DNA of 36,007 nt, from contig JADDMT010000209.1 of assembly GCA_021401465.1 (NCBI GenBank), positions 1 to 36,007 of the forward strand. The letters run 5' to 3'. Shown piece by piece: positions 8,409-19,572 of this stretch; position 1 is the first letter of the stretch; every line of letters starts with the position of its first letter. The position numbers and the translations under genes are program-made. Source of the DNA: Teratosphaeria epicoccoides. Lineage: Eukaryota > Ascomycota > Dothideomycetes > Mycosphaerellales > Teratosphaeriaceae. Below the pieces are notes generated by a model. The model made no database searches. It worked only from the letters and a program-made list of their open reading frames with translations, and was not told the origin of the DNA.

Positions 8409-11003
8409 GTAGTCCTTGCAAATAATACTAGGACATTAGCTCTTATTGACGAAGGGTGCTAGTACTACGCTACAATTAACGGAGACCTAGCGAAAGGCCT
8501 CGGTTTAAGCTTAATAAGCAAAGAGTCACGAATAGCGAGGGGCGTAACAGCGTTAATGCGGGACTCTGCGGTAGAAGGAGTAGTTACCTTCTAGATAGAA
8601 ATAAAGGAGTTCTAGTAACTAGTATACGCATATGTAGTAAAGGACCTCGCCTTCCCCCTGATCCTAGGGAACCCCTTAAAGGCTCACAATAAAGTGCGGA
8701 CCGCGCCAGAAAACCGCTAGTACTAGCATAGGAGAGCGGGACAGTAGATAGACAAGGGGCGGAACTACTAAGATAACAAGGACCGCAGGGACTTTACCTA
8801 GGTATGCGTAACCGTAACAGCGGATGTTAAAGAGGCCTTAAAAACAAAAGAATACCTAAGGCTTAACGAGTTAAGAAAGGCGCTCCCTCTAGAGCTCTAA
8901 CACATAGCTCCGCTGTTTTGCTACAGGGAAGCGGAGAAATTAGCGCTATACTGCCCTAGTATTAACTACTATGTCGAACTCTGCAAAGGACTAGACAGAT
9001 CCTAACTAGCTCTGCTATAGGGACCCCTATACAGCATGTCGCAGGAGGAACTACTTGTGCTAAGGAAGTCCTTAGACAAACTGTTAGGGAAGGGATTCAT
9101 CTAGCCTACTAACTTAGAGGCCGCGGCTCCTATGCTTTTCGTCCGGAAGCTAGGCAGGGGTCTCTAGTTCTGCTACGACTACCGCGCTCTTAACGTAATC
9201 ACAAAGCAAGATAGGTACCCCCTCCTGTTAATTACGGAGACCTTAAGGAACCTCACGGGCGCCTAGTAGCTTACTAAGGTAGATGTAGTATTAGCCTTGT
9301 ACTAAATCCGTATAGCGAAAGGCTATGAGTACAAAACGGCCTTTCGCATAAGGTTCGGCTTATTTAAATAGTAAGTGTGTCCGTTTAGTTTATCTAGGGC
9401 TCTAGCGACATTCTAGCGATATATTAACACACTGTTACGCAAGGAATTAGACGACTACGCCTCCGCGTATATAGACGACGTCATTATATATAGCGGCGGT
9501 TTGCGAGAAGACTATTTTGCTAAGGTAACGCAAGTACTCTAGAAGCTCTAGGACAGGGGCCTATACCTTAACCCTAGAAAAAGCAAGATTGCTAAGAAGG
9601 AGATCAAGTACCTAGGGTTCATAACCTATTCTAACAGAAAAGGCGTAAGGACCGACCTAGAAAAGGTAGAGGCTATGCGTAACTAGGAGTAGCTAAGGAC
9701 ATAGAAGGAAGTCTGTAGATTCCTTGGCTTTACTAACTACTATAGGATGTTTATCCTAAACTATTCGAAGACAGCTAGGCTATTAACTACGCTTACAGGA
9801 AGGGGCCGGCTGTTCTCCTAGGGAGAAAGCAAGGAGTCTGCGTTCAAAACACTAAAGGCAAAGTTCTGCTTAGCGCTAGTCCTTTCTTAATACAACCTAG
9901 AGCTGCCGACCTTTTTAGAGACTAACTACAGTAGGTTTACGTTAGAGGCAGCTCTCCTACAAGAAAGTAACGGAGTCTATAGACTAGTTAGCTTCTTTTC
10001 ACAGAAGCTTAATAAAGCGAAGATTAATTACGATATCTACAACAAGGAAATGTTAGCCGTGATATCTAGCCTTAAGCTCTAGGGCCCCGAGCTGAAATCG
10101 TGTGGCCCCTTTATAGTTCTCACGGACTACAAAAATCTAGAGTACTTCATGGTTAAGCAGTAGCTATCCGAGCGACAGATACAGTAGTATGAGACCCTTG
10201 CGCAATTTTAGTTCTCCCTGGTATATCGCCTAGGCGCTAAGGTAGTAGTCCTAGACGCGCTGTTAAGACAAGAACAGGACACGCTAGGAGCAGAAGATAA
10301 GGAATCGCGGCTTAAGAAGTTCTTAGACCTAGAGGTTGTGAAAAATTAGCCGGAGACTACAGACAAGAGTAGTAACGGCGTACTAATTACCTCGACCTAC
10401 ATACTATCTACTGCCTTAGTTAAGGACGAATTGCTACTTGTCAACTCCGCGCCCTCTAACACAGACTCTACTAGGCCTTTCTAGGACCGCACCCTTAATG
10501 ACTTGTAGGCAGCTATAGTAGAGAAGGACGAGCTATACTCGACATTAGTCAGAGTAGTAAAGAGTAGCTCCTAGACGCTACTAGCTAGAGTGATGCTAAA
10601 ATTGCAAGCTAGGGACTACAAGATCGACAAGAGAGGCTTTCTGCGATACCGCGACAAGCTCTAGGTCCCTAGAGTAGTAACTATTTAGTCTAGGCAAGAC
10701 ATTCTAGACACTAGAGATGAAATTAACGACACGCTTAGGACAAGGCTAATCTAGTCGTACATGACGCTATAGTATACAGGCATCTAGGACAGGATGCTAC
10801 GACAATAATCCTAGGGCGTAACTTCTATTAGCTGTTACTGTCTAAGCATGTCTAGCGATTCCTAAGAAACTGCGACTACTAAGGTCGTAATAAGGCGTAG
10901 AGAGAGTACAAGCATAGACTACTAAAGCTACTACTAGTTCCTAACAGATTCTTCTAGGAAATCTTAATGGATTTCATGACAGACCTGCCTAAGTCTAAGG
11001 GAT
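8409..11003 (+). pseudogene. Family A pol: protease, reverse transcriptase, RNase H, integrase N-terminal half
   Basis: The protease begins with LALIDEGCSCYA at 8439-8474, with D-E-G at the catalytic position instead of the usual D-S/T-G. The reverse transcriptase follows: KGFI, FCYDYRALN, then YIDDVIIYS at about 9468-9494, the last preserving the catalytic aspartates. LGFTNYYRMFI and the RNase H block FLETNYSRFTLEAALL, with the catalytic D now N, follow near 9915. The integrase HHCC zinc-binding region (about 10740-10890, with NCDY where NC..C is expected) and MDFMTDLPKSKGC end exactly at the family B insertion. In-frame stops are almost all TAG. The rest of the integrase is at 18330. Confidence 0.85.
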
Positions 11004-11008
11004 GTCAG
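11004..11008 (+). repeat. Target-site duplication, left copy (gtcag)
   Basis: The five bases before the family B 5' LTR match gttag at 18325-18329, differing by one C-to-T change in a CA context, as RIP would give. Confidence 0.75.
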
Positions 11009-11398
11009 TGATACGGTTAATACTAGGGGGCCATTAGAGCCGCATGAGTTCTGATGCCTACCCTTAGCATGTAGTAACTCTGCTACATATAGTAAGGGGG
11101 TCCTTCGTACATACGTTAGCTTGTATGTCGTCTAAGTAGGATTAATGCTTGACGTAGGATGCCCCGATGTTGCTAACCCTACGGTACCCCTATAGGGGCT
11201 TCCTGACCCTACGGTACCCCTACGGGGTTAGGCTTAGACATGCTTTCCCTAATTAAGGGGCGTCAGGGGTAATAAGCACCTCTAGCGCTACCTCTACGAT
11301 AAGCAGAAAGCAGCGCTATCTTGTACCTATTAAAAGGTCGGATTACTCTGTTACACTACGAGATATTTTCGTATTATATAGCATATACATCTATATTA
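11009..11398 (+). repeat. 5' LTR of family B
   Basis: 390 bp, the same length as the 3' LTR at 17935-18324, with transition differences. It contains a 30-bp-period internal repeat (accctacggtacccct at 11176 and 11206) whose units can fold on themselves, and a tatata-rich 3' end. Confidence 0.9.
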
Positions 11399-11768
11399 GT
11401 TCTGCTTTTACTCCCCTGCTTTACAGTCTAGCAGAGAATACTACGATATGTCTAGAGTACTACAAACTCGTAACTAATGCGTAGCGAGCGCTATCCTAAG
11501 CGCCTGTAATAGCAAAGCTAGCCTAAGTAACTAGCCTATAGGAGCACCCCCTACGAGCGACACTACATTAAGCGACGGTTCTACTAGAGGCTAATTACAT
11601 AGCGGACAAGGTAATAGATCCCCTGCATAGGGACCGTAGCTAACCCTAACTATTGACCTAGCCCTTGTAGCCATAATTGTCGATTAGGTCGCGAACTACC
11701 TTGCAAACTAGAGCTAGAGCTACACCCCTTCTAGTAGCGACAACAGCGAGGACAACGAAGACGTCGCC
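11399..11768 (+). other. Leader between 5' LTR and gag of family B
   Basis: No primer-binding site complementary to a tRNA 3' end (starting TGG) is obvious directly after the LTR. Priming by another mechanism, or loss of the site by mutation, is possible. No gene is seen. Confidence 0.5.
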
Positions 11769-12440
11769 ATGAGTAGTACTAATAGACTAGCGGATAGAGA
11801 AATCTAGCAAGATTTCATACTAGGGACCTGTAAAGACAATGTACTAGCAGGCGTAGACTCTCCGCATGTGCCTGCAAATCTAGTGCCTAAATTCAGGGCT
11901 ATAGTAGGCTAACTAGGAGGCAGTCGTAACGCACGTAACCTGAAGCCGTTTAAGGGAGAGACCTTAAAGGAGGCTCGAACTTTCTTGCAGGCATGTAAGG
12001 CAGTTTTTATGCTTAACCTATGCGGATATTCTACAGAGGGCGAATAGGTCGCCTTTAGTATGATGTAGCTCGAAGAGGATAAGGAACCTCGTAACAATTA
12101 GCATAAAAAGTATGACCTTATGCAGGTCTATGACAGAACGTATATGTAGGCAGACTTTCGCTAATTCTGTGTTAACTAGGTCAAGGATCTAGGGAACTAT
12201 GCCCTTACTATGTCTGTCGAGTATAAGAAGGCTAAGCAGGGGAAGGGACAAACAACCTCTAGCTTCGCTACCTACCTTGCTACACTCGAGGGACAGATGC
12301 TACCCTATACTAAGACGTAACGTATGCGGCACCTACTTGTCAAGCTTAATGACGATCTTCAGAACACAATCATGACTTTTCATGAACTTCTAATAACTTA
12401 GCAAGACCTTGTGTCCCTTACGACACGTTACCCTTCTGCC
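11769..12440 (+). pseudogene. Family B gag (N-terminal and capsid part)
   Basis: The frame starts at ATG 11769 and runs about 220 codons with TAG/TAA stops only. The stretch LKPFKGETLKEARTFLQACK is typical of Ty3/gypsy gag (retrotrans_gag-like helical domain). It is followed by aromatic- and Gln-rich helices and a conserved-looking LLVKLNDDLQ. The C-terminal zinc knuckle found in families A and C is absent: at about 12430-12440 the gag frame ends and the reverse transcriptase frame begins in another phase. Confidence 0.75.
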
Positions 12441-15400
12441 TAAGTTAGGGGAATACGCCGATATTTTCGACGTAGAGGCTGCGGCCTATGCCCGGGCCCT
12501 AGACACGGAGCATGTAATAAACCTTAAGGAGGGTTATAATCCTCCGCATTAACCTCTATACCCTATGTCGGAATCGTAGCTTAAAACACTTCGAGACTAC
12601 CTCTACAAGGCGCAAAAGAACGCGTGGATCCGACGAAGCGACAGCGAGGCTAGAGTGTTAGTAATGTTCGTCCTAAAGAAGGATAACACGCTCCGCCTAT
12701 GCGTTAACTATAGGGGCCTTAATGCAGTAACTTAGAAGAACCGCTACCCCCTACTACTTATTAGCGAGACGCTTGACCGCCTTAGTCATGCCGCTATCTT
12801 CTTGTCTATCGACTTGAAGGATGCCTACTACTAGATACTAATCCGAAAGGGTAACAAGTAGAAGACTATGTTCTAAACGTAGTATAGATACTTTAAGTAT
12901 ATAGTGATACTATTTAGCTTAACTAACGTACTAGCGACATTCTAAGCGTATATTAACTAGGCCCTGTCTGGCCTCGTTAATACCTGCTACGTAGTATATT
13001 TAGACGATATACTAGTCTACTCTAACTCGAAGGAGGAGCATATTCGGCATCTAAAGATAGTACTTAAATAGCTCTATAAGTTCGCTCTGTATGCAAACCT
13101 AAAGAAGTACTTATCCCTAACGGATAGGATTAAGTTTCTTGGATACATCGTTTCTATAGAAGGAGTCATCATGGATGACTAAAGGGTGTCTGTAATCGCC
13201 GAGTAGCTGTAGCTAATTACCCTCTAAGAAGTGCAGGTGTTTCTAGGATTTACTAACTTCTACTACAGATTCATATAATCCTATTCGAAGATCGTGGCTC
13301 CCCTTACGGCCCTCGCAAAGGGCGCAATTTAAGGTAAAAAGCTAGGGATAATACCTTAGGAGGAGGCTTAGAGCAAGGCTTTCTCTAAACTTAAAGCAGC
13401 TTTTCAAACTACGCCTATACTTTAGTACTTTAACCCTACTACGAAGATCCGAATAGAGACCTATACTTCGAAATTCGTAATAGCCGTAATTATATCGCAG
13501 CTCTAGTCGCACTAAGGTAGTACGTAATAGTACCTGATTACCTTCTAGTCGCGGAAGATGCAGGGCGCTAAGCTTAATTACGAGACTTACAACTAAGAGC
13601 TTTTAGCTATTTTTAACGGCTTTAAGGAGTACTAAAACTACCTCGAAGGCGTAGCGCACCCTATTAAGGTGCTTACTAACTATAACAACCTTCGCGGCTT
13701 CATAGGCGTAAAGGAGCTAAGTAGTTAGCAAGCAAGGTAGGCGACCTTCCTTACTAGCTTTGACTTTGTTATCTAGCATCGTTCCGGAAAGACGAATCTA
13801 GCTAATAGTCCTTTGCGACAAACAGACTACAATACTAGGGAGCAAGGCAACTAACAGCTCCTCCCTACGCTGCAGACAAAGCTTGTAGTATAGGGTAGCG
13901 ACCTGTCGTTAGCTCCTCTTATAGGCTAACTACAGGTCTAATAGGGCCTCATAGCCTCCGCTAGTGATAAACCCTCCTATCTAGCGGCTATAGCAACTAT
14001 GTCTAGCTCGATCTGCGTAGTAGTTAACTAGCTTATATGTAGTAAGCATATAATGTCTAAAGAACCCTTTAAAGAAGTCTCGAGACTTATTTAGCAGTTA
14101 CAAGAGCGAGAACTAGAGTTAATTAATAAGGGTGTAGCCTTCTAGAATACTACAGGCAGTCCGAAGTACTAGACTAAGTCAGGCGACTTGTAGTACTTTG
14201 ATAATAGGCTCTACGTACCTGCTAACTATATACTCTGTTCGCAGCTCCTCTGTATTTATCATGACGATAAACTTGCGGGTCATTTTAGCGTAGAGAAGAC
14301 AAACGCGCTTCTTAGACGTAAACACTAGTAGCTGACGCTAGAACAGGATGTCTCTAACTATGTTAAATCCTGCTAGACATGCTAGATTAGCGAATCTCGG
14401 CGCTATCGCCCCTATAGCAATGCTTAGGCGCTCCTACTACTAGAGAGACTATAGCAAGACTTGACTATAGATTTCATTACTAATTTGCTGCTAGCAAAGT
14501 AGAGAGGCAATGTAGTTAATACTGTCCTTATAGTAGTCGACTAATACTCAAAGATAAATGTCTTCATCCTATGTACAAAAAAGTGCATAAGTGGCGAGCT
14601 TATGCGACTACTTCGTGACGAAGTTATACAGCGCTTTAGTGTCCCCCGAAGTTTCCTATTAGATTAAGGTTCTGTCTTTACTAGTAATTACTAGCAAGAA
14701 TTTGTGTTTAAGGCACGTGTTAAGTACTACCTAAGTATAGCATTCTATTTATAGACTAATAGTTAGACTAAACGTATGAACTAGACTCTTAAGTAGTACC
14801 TTCAGTACTACTACGCTAAGAACTAGGATGCCTAGGCTGACGTAATTCCTATGGCGGAATTTGTAGTTAATAATAGCGTGCATGCTACTATACGCATGTC
14901 GCCTTTTCAGATTCTTTATAGCTTTGATCTAGAAATACACCTAGAACCGCCTCAGGACGAGTCTTCTAAAGAGAGGGTGCTAGCCGCCGCGGAATTAGCG
15001 CGGCGTATGCGCAAGGTACATTTAGTGCTAATAGAACACTAGAAAAAGGCCTTAGAATCCTAGATCAAATGAAATAACGCCTGTGCTAAACCGATGTAGT
15101 ACGTAGTTAGTACGAAGGTGTTACTGTCGACAAAGAATCTCAAGCTAAAACTTCTAAGTAAGAAGATGACGCCAAGGTTTGTCAGACCCTTCCGGATACG
15201 CGACGCGATAGGCTTGTAGGCATACCGGCTATTATTACTATCGTCGTATTATGTACACATTGTCTTCTACATATCTCTACTCGAACTATAGGTATAGCGC
15301 GAGGGTAAAGAGCCTACAGACCCGATGCTAGTAGCAGAAGAGAACGAAGAGTAGGAAGTCGAGGGTATTAAGGACAGTATGTAGTGTAAAGGTACAACAT

Positions 15401-15573
15401 ACTATCTAGTAAAGTAGAAAGGATACCTACCTAGGTACACATAATAGGTTCTGGCTAAAGACTACAAGAACGCTCTAGAAGCTATTCGTGAATTCGAAGA
15501 GTAGAGGAGGCGTAAGTAGGGCTTAAGAAGGTTAATTCGTAAGAAGATAAGAGTTTCGGAGCAGAGTTCTTAA
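12435..15573 (+). pseudogene. Family B pol: reverse transcriptase, RNase H, integrase, chromodomain
   Basis: The pol frame opens at LPKLGEYADIFDVEAA, the start of a Ty3 reverse transcriptase. It then shows LCVNYRGLNAVT, the catalytic VVYLDDILVYS near 12991-13023, LGFTNFYYRFI, the RNase H region near 13440, the integrase zinc region (H..H, CQTCQ near 14370) and DFITN with later catalytic residues. The only long uninterrupted piece is 14851-15042, in the integrase. A GPY/F-like segment (about 15180-15290) and a chromodomain (GTTYYLVK.KGY, about 15358-15510) end the protein near TAA 15571. Around 12435 there is no room for an aspartic protease. Stops are mostly TAG. Confidence 0.88.
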
Positions 15574-15639
15574 CACGTGTATGTAGCGTATAACGCGCGA
15601 AGTAACAACGAGAAACAAACGCCCTACTTATACATTATT

Positions 15640-17132
15640 GACGCCTAAAGGCATACCTAGAAAAAACCTAAGGAGAATAAGAGACATGCTTAGATTAGCT
15701 TCGTAGCTAATGCTTAGCGACTACTAGTCGAGGGCTTCCTGACTAAACCCGAAGCAGAAGAGTCTTTCTTGTTACGGTCTACTAAGGACTACCTACCTAC
15801 ACGGGGTCTACTAAATACCCCGAGGCGACTAGGAGTAACAGGAGTAGTAACGCCACGAAGAGAGGCTAGCATCTTCTTCTTTAGTAGGTTACGAGGGAGC
15901 TCGTCTTTAGAGCCTATAGTAGCTAGAGAGCTAGGGACAGCCTTACCGCGTCTAGTCGCGATAACTACCTCCTCCTTATCCTTAGCATTAGAAGGCGAAG
16001 AGACTTAGGCGTGCTTGCGGCTATTACGCTTAGCCCTCGAGATCATCTTGCGCTTCTTGACACAAGTGTCGATTACATCATTAGACTTAGTGTCTTCCTT
16101 AGGCGTAACTAGTGCGGCAACACCGCGGCGCGCAGGAATTGCGTCAGGATTAAAAGTATCCTGAATGTTGTCATTTTCCTTATCCTTAAAGATCTGGCTT
16201 AGAGGCTTGTACCTTAGCGTCTTAGCGGACGCTATGCGGATCGCAAGCAGGGAAGGTTTAGCTTCCTTGTCGCTAACCTTAATCTCGGCCCTAGCCTTCT
16301 TCTTCTTCTTAGAAAGTAGCGTCGAGGCAGCATAGGCAGCAGCGCTATAATGTGTTAGCTGTACGTACGCGACAGGATTTAAGTAAGTAACTTACGGCTT
16401 AGTCCTTGAGACTAGCTTAGAGGCAGGCTGCCTCTTAGTATAGCGCTAGGGCGTAGCCTTAGCGGCAGGAACAGTGAATTGCTTCATGACGTTCTTGCGG
16501 ATTACCTGCATCTCGAAGTCATCATTAATAGAGGCAAGGGCCCCGAGTTGCTAACGCTAGCGGCTAGTCGGATACTTCTCGACCCTAACACTTAACACCT
16601 TTAAGATCTTCTAGACTAAGTCTACGATTAGACCTAGGCAAACGTTCTCGCCTATTAGCAGAGAGTCGAAGCGAACGCTGCCATGTAAGCAGTTTGCAGT
16701 TATAGTAAAGCATGAGAGGGCGCTAAGCAGGTAGGCGAGTGCCTCGTAGTACTTAGCCTGTAGCCTGTTCATAGTTAGAGTACCTTTAGTAATCCCCTCG
16801 TCGCGCGTACTCTAGAAGTCATCGATGTTACGGCCGAGCTAGTTGTACTCGCTATATACCTCTTTAGGGAGGTCCTAGCATTTTTGATGCTTACTATTAC
16901 AGTTAACACAATTTTAGTAGACACTGCCCTTATTAAATCTGCTAACGTAGATCTTAGCTACGCTTTAGTTAGTATAAGTCACGCGTACCTCGCGGGTAGG
17001 GCATGCCTTACTAACACGCGGAGGAGAGATGTGTGCAGCTTAGCTGCTAAGGGTATTAAGGTATCGTCGACATAAGCGACAATTGCGGGTAGAGCAAGTA
17101 GCGTCAAACTTAGTCTGTAGCATATAAGCTAT
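15640..17132 (-). pseudogene. Antisense cysteine-rich gene of family B, full-length but degenerate
   Basis: On the minus strand, the homologue of the ATG at 478 lies at 17130-17132 but reads ATA. The frame runs about 490 codons toward pol and ends near 15640-15670, so pol and this gene converge with under 100 bases between them. The N-terminal third holds the cysteine pairs described for 1-478. The C-terminal half is rich in Lys, Arg, Ser, Ala and Thr (for example SKKKKKARAEIKVSDKEAK near 16300 and KKRKMISRAKRNSRKHA near 16030). This suggests a nuclear, basic, disordered tail. The family is unknown. Confidence 0.55.
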
Positions 17133-17288
17133 TATTGCTAAGGTAAGTTAATCGATCTTGATTGATTAATTGAAGAAGAAGAAGCTCTAGTTTAGATACG
17201 TAGGCACGGCAAGGTAAAAGCTAATTGAAGTAGAAGCGGAGGTTAATGTTAGTGTTTTAGAACAAGAAAGTTTAGGAAAGTGACGAGG

Positions 17289-17296
17289 TTTTTATA
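17289..17296 (-). promoter_or_regulatory. TATA box of the family B antisense gene, second copy
   Basis: TATAAAAA on the minus strand at the position homologous to 634-641, unchanged although flanking bases differ between the copies. Confidence 0.4.
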
Positions 17297-17475
17297 CTCT
17301 CTAACAGCCTCCCTGTTACCTACCGCAACTGTTAAGCTAGTAACTCGAACTACATGCGTAGAGTACCTGCCTTTAGTTGACTTATATAGGGACCAAATAA
17401 TGCAAGAACAGGTAACCCGCTTGTTACACATATACGCTAAGCGTACTCGTACTAGTCTACTAGCATGAAAATGTA

Positions 17476-17920
17476 GCGAGACCCGCGCTAGGAGTGCGCT
17501 CCTACTATTTCGAGTAGCACGCGTAGAGTATTAGCACACATTCCTACTAGCCCCGAGGTTCTATGACACGTTTCTTTACAGTTACGACTAAATAGGGACA
17601 GCTAAGCTATTTAGCGAAGCTAGCGCGCATACTTACCCTATAATTTCAAAGATTAACTAAAGTACGTACTCGTAGTTTCCTGATATCTTGATCTACATGT
17701 AAAGCGAAGGTGTTACGAAGCCGCCTAACATGTAACAGATTAAAAGCCTGCCTAAGTTAGTAACCTCTATCCTGTATTTGCTGCGAAGATGTTAAGGTAT
17801 ATACATAACATATATTACGTAGGCTATCTACCTATTTACTCTTACGTAGTATAAGCGTGCTATGTCCCGTACCCTATACGTTCTATATGTATTACTTAGT
17901 AAGGCTAGGGACATCCTCAT
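17476..17920 (+). other. Noncoding region before the family B 3' LTR
   Basis: No sustained frame on either strand. It has no counterpart in the left copy, which breaks off at 822. Confidence 0.4.
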
Positions 17921-17934
17921 AGGAGGAGGGGCAG
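17921..17934 (+). promoter_or_regulatory. Polypurine tract of family B
   Basis: aggaggaggggcag immediately upstream of the 3' LTR. This is the expected place for the primer of plus-strand DNA synthesis. Confidence 0.7.
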
Positions 17935-18324
17935 TAATACGGTTAATACTAGGGGGCTATTAGAGCCGCATAGGTTCCGATGCCTACCCTTAGCATGTAG
18001 TGACCCTACTATACATAGTAAGAGGGTCCTTCGTACATACGTTAGCTTGTATGTCATCTAAGTAGGATTAATGCTTGACGTAGGATGCCCCTATGTCGCT
18101 AACCCTACGATACCTCTACGGGGGCTTCCTGACCCTACGGTACCCTTGCGGGGTTAGGCTCGGACATGCTTTCTATAATTAAGGGGCGTCAGGGGTTATA
18201 AGCACCTCTAGCGCTACCTCTGTAATAAGCAGAAACTAGCGCTATCTTGTAACTATGAAAAGGTCAGATTACTCTGTCATACTACGAGATATTGTCGTAT
18301 TATATAGCATATACATCTTTATTA
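17935..18324 (+). repeat. 3' LTR of family B
   Basis: 390 bp, starting TAATACGG (mutated TG) and homologous throughout to 11009-11398. It is followed by the right target duplication. Confidence 0.9.
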
Positions 18325-18329
18325 GTTAG
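18325..18329 (+). repeat. Target-site duplication, right copy (gttag)
   Basis: Pairs with gtcag at 11004-11008. The family A integrase frame resumes right after it (tacctg, coding Y-L). Confidence 0.75.
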
Positions 18330-19490
18330 TACCTGTAGGTTATTTAAGACCGCTTATACAAGTCCGTAGTGTTATAGGTAATGCCTAGCATAAAAGCAGA
18401 GGAATACGCGGACAAGTTTATAGACTACTAGGCCTAGTACTACAGAATGCTAACAGCTATTACGAGCGACTAGGGTACTAACTAGACTAGCACCTTTTAG
18501 AGGACCTTCTGTAAAAGAATAGGAGTGTCCTAGTAGTTAAGCTCTACATACTACCTACAAACAGATAGAGGCCCTAAACGCCTTAACTAAGAGGTATAGG
18601 CGTACCTTCGGAACTTTATTAATTATAAGTAATCTGATTAGAGGTAGTAGCTCCCTATAGCATAGCTAGCGCTAAACGGGAGGCACTATTTAGGGATTAG
18701 CATAAGCCCCTTCTTTGCTGCCTATAGCTACGAAGCATAGGGTCCTATGCCTTTAGCTAAGGACGCTAAAGAGCCTAGCCTGTTAAAAGCTACTAAGAGG
18801 GCAAAGGCGTTTGTAGAGAAGATCCGGAGCATAACGGGAATCTGCTAGGCTACTATAGCAGCTTCCCTGTAGGAATAAGAGGAGCCTGCTAATAAACGTT
18901 AGGACTCTGCCTTAATTTACAAAGTTAGTAACAAAGTCTAGCTAGATCTGCGGAACTACACTACAGAGAGACCGAAGAAAAGCTTAGACGCTAAACACGC
19001 GAAGTACATAGTAGCTGAAGTAATATTACTAGTCTCTATTCGCTTGACTAGGCTCCTAAGTAACATACACCTAGTGTTCTACACTAACCTGCTAAGACTA
19101 GCAGGTAGGGACCTTATACTAGGGCAGGAGAACGACGACGAATAGCCGAACCCTATGTTGTTTAAGTCGCACAAAGAGTAGTTAGTAGAGGAGATACTTT
19201 GCGTAAGGGACAAGAGGAGGGGAAAAGGGCGCGAGGTCCTAGTAAAATGGTCAGGATACTACGGACCTACATAGGAGCCCTTAGCGAACCCCTAATAGAC
19301 ACTAAGGCGATAGACTGCTTTGAACAGACTTAGGGAAGCGCAGAAAGTACCGACGGACATAGGGAGAGGTAGGACAAGGGGAAGAAGGGAGGAAGATGTA
19401 GGACTTAGCAAGAGAGGTCTGGCGTTCTTAACTAGGAGTACGGGCGTTTTGAAAAGGACATAATTAGGGAGGAAAATTGACATTAATTAG
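18330..19490 (+). pseudogene. Family A pol, integrase core continued and chromodomain
   Basis: This continues the integrase cut at 11003. DRLYKS follows, then AITSD.GTN, containing the second catalytic aspartate of the DDE core, and LSSTYYLQTDRGPKRLNQEV with the expected glutamate near its end. A GPY/F-like region and a chromodomain follow (VLVKWSGYYGPT.EPL at about 19229-19285). The C-terminus is Arg/Gly-rich and ends near 19490. Stops are TAG/TAA. The residues fit directly to the last ones before the family B insertion, which fixes the nesting order. Confidence 0.82.
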
Positions 19491-19572
19491 CTATATATAC
19501 AACAAAAAGAAAGAAAACCCCCCCCCCCTTAGCCGTAGGCCCCTACGCTAAGAACAGGGACCCTGGCGACAA

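Larger units (their letters stand above)
11009..18324 (+). mobile_element. Family B Ty3/gypsy chromovirus, complete LTR to LTR, no protease
   Basis: Two 390-bp LTRs (11009-11398, 17935-18324) start TGATACGG (TAATACGG in the 3' copy) and end ATTA, where the terminal TA is probably a mutated CA. They bound gag, pol and an antisense gene. The polypurine tract aggaggaggggcag abuts the 3' LTR. A 5-bp target duplication surrounds the element, and it lies within the family A integrase. Gag leads straight into the reverse transcriptase N-terminus, with no zinc knuckle or protease between, so this copy could not have been autonomous as it stands. Confidence 0.88.

Noticed and set aside
11399..11430. 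tRNA primer-binding site after the family B 5' LTR
   Set aside because: The bases after the LTR (gttctgctttta) do not start with TGG, and no tRNA 3'-end complement can be named with confidence.
14851..15042. Open frame of 63 codons as an independent gene
   Set aside because: It is an undamaged stretch of the family B integrase.
15769..16008. Plus-strand frame of 79 codons
   Set aside because: It lies opposite the family B antisense gene, whose minus-strand frame is longer and has a counterpart in the inverted copy at 21101-21240.
19517..19528. Long run of C before the region downstream of pol, as a boundary signal
   Set aside because: Homopolymer runs also occur at 20691-20699 and 20921-20928. 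Only the last one fits a polypurine tract position; this one may be composition or a sequencing-length ambiguity.
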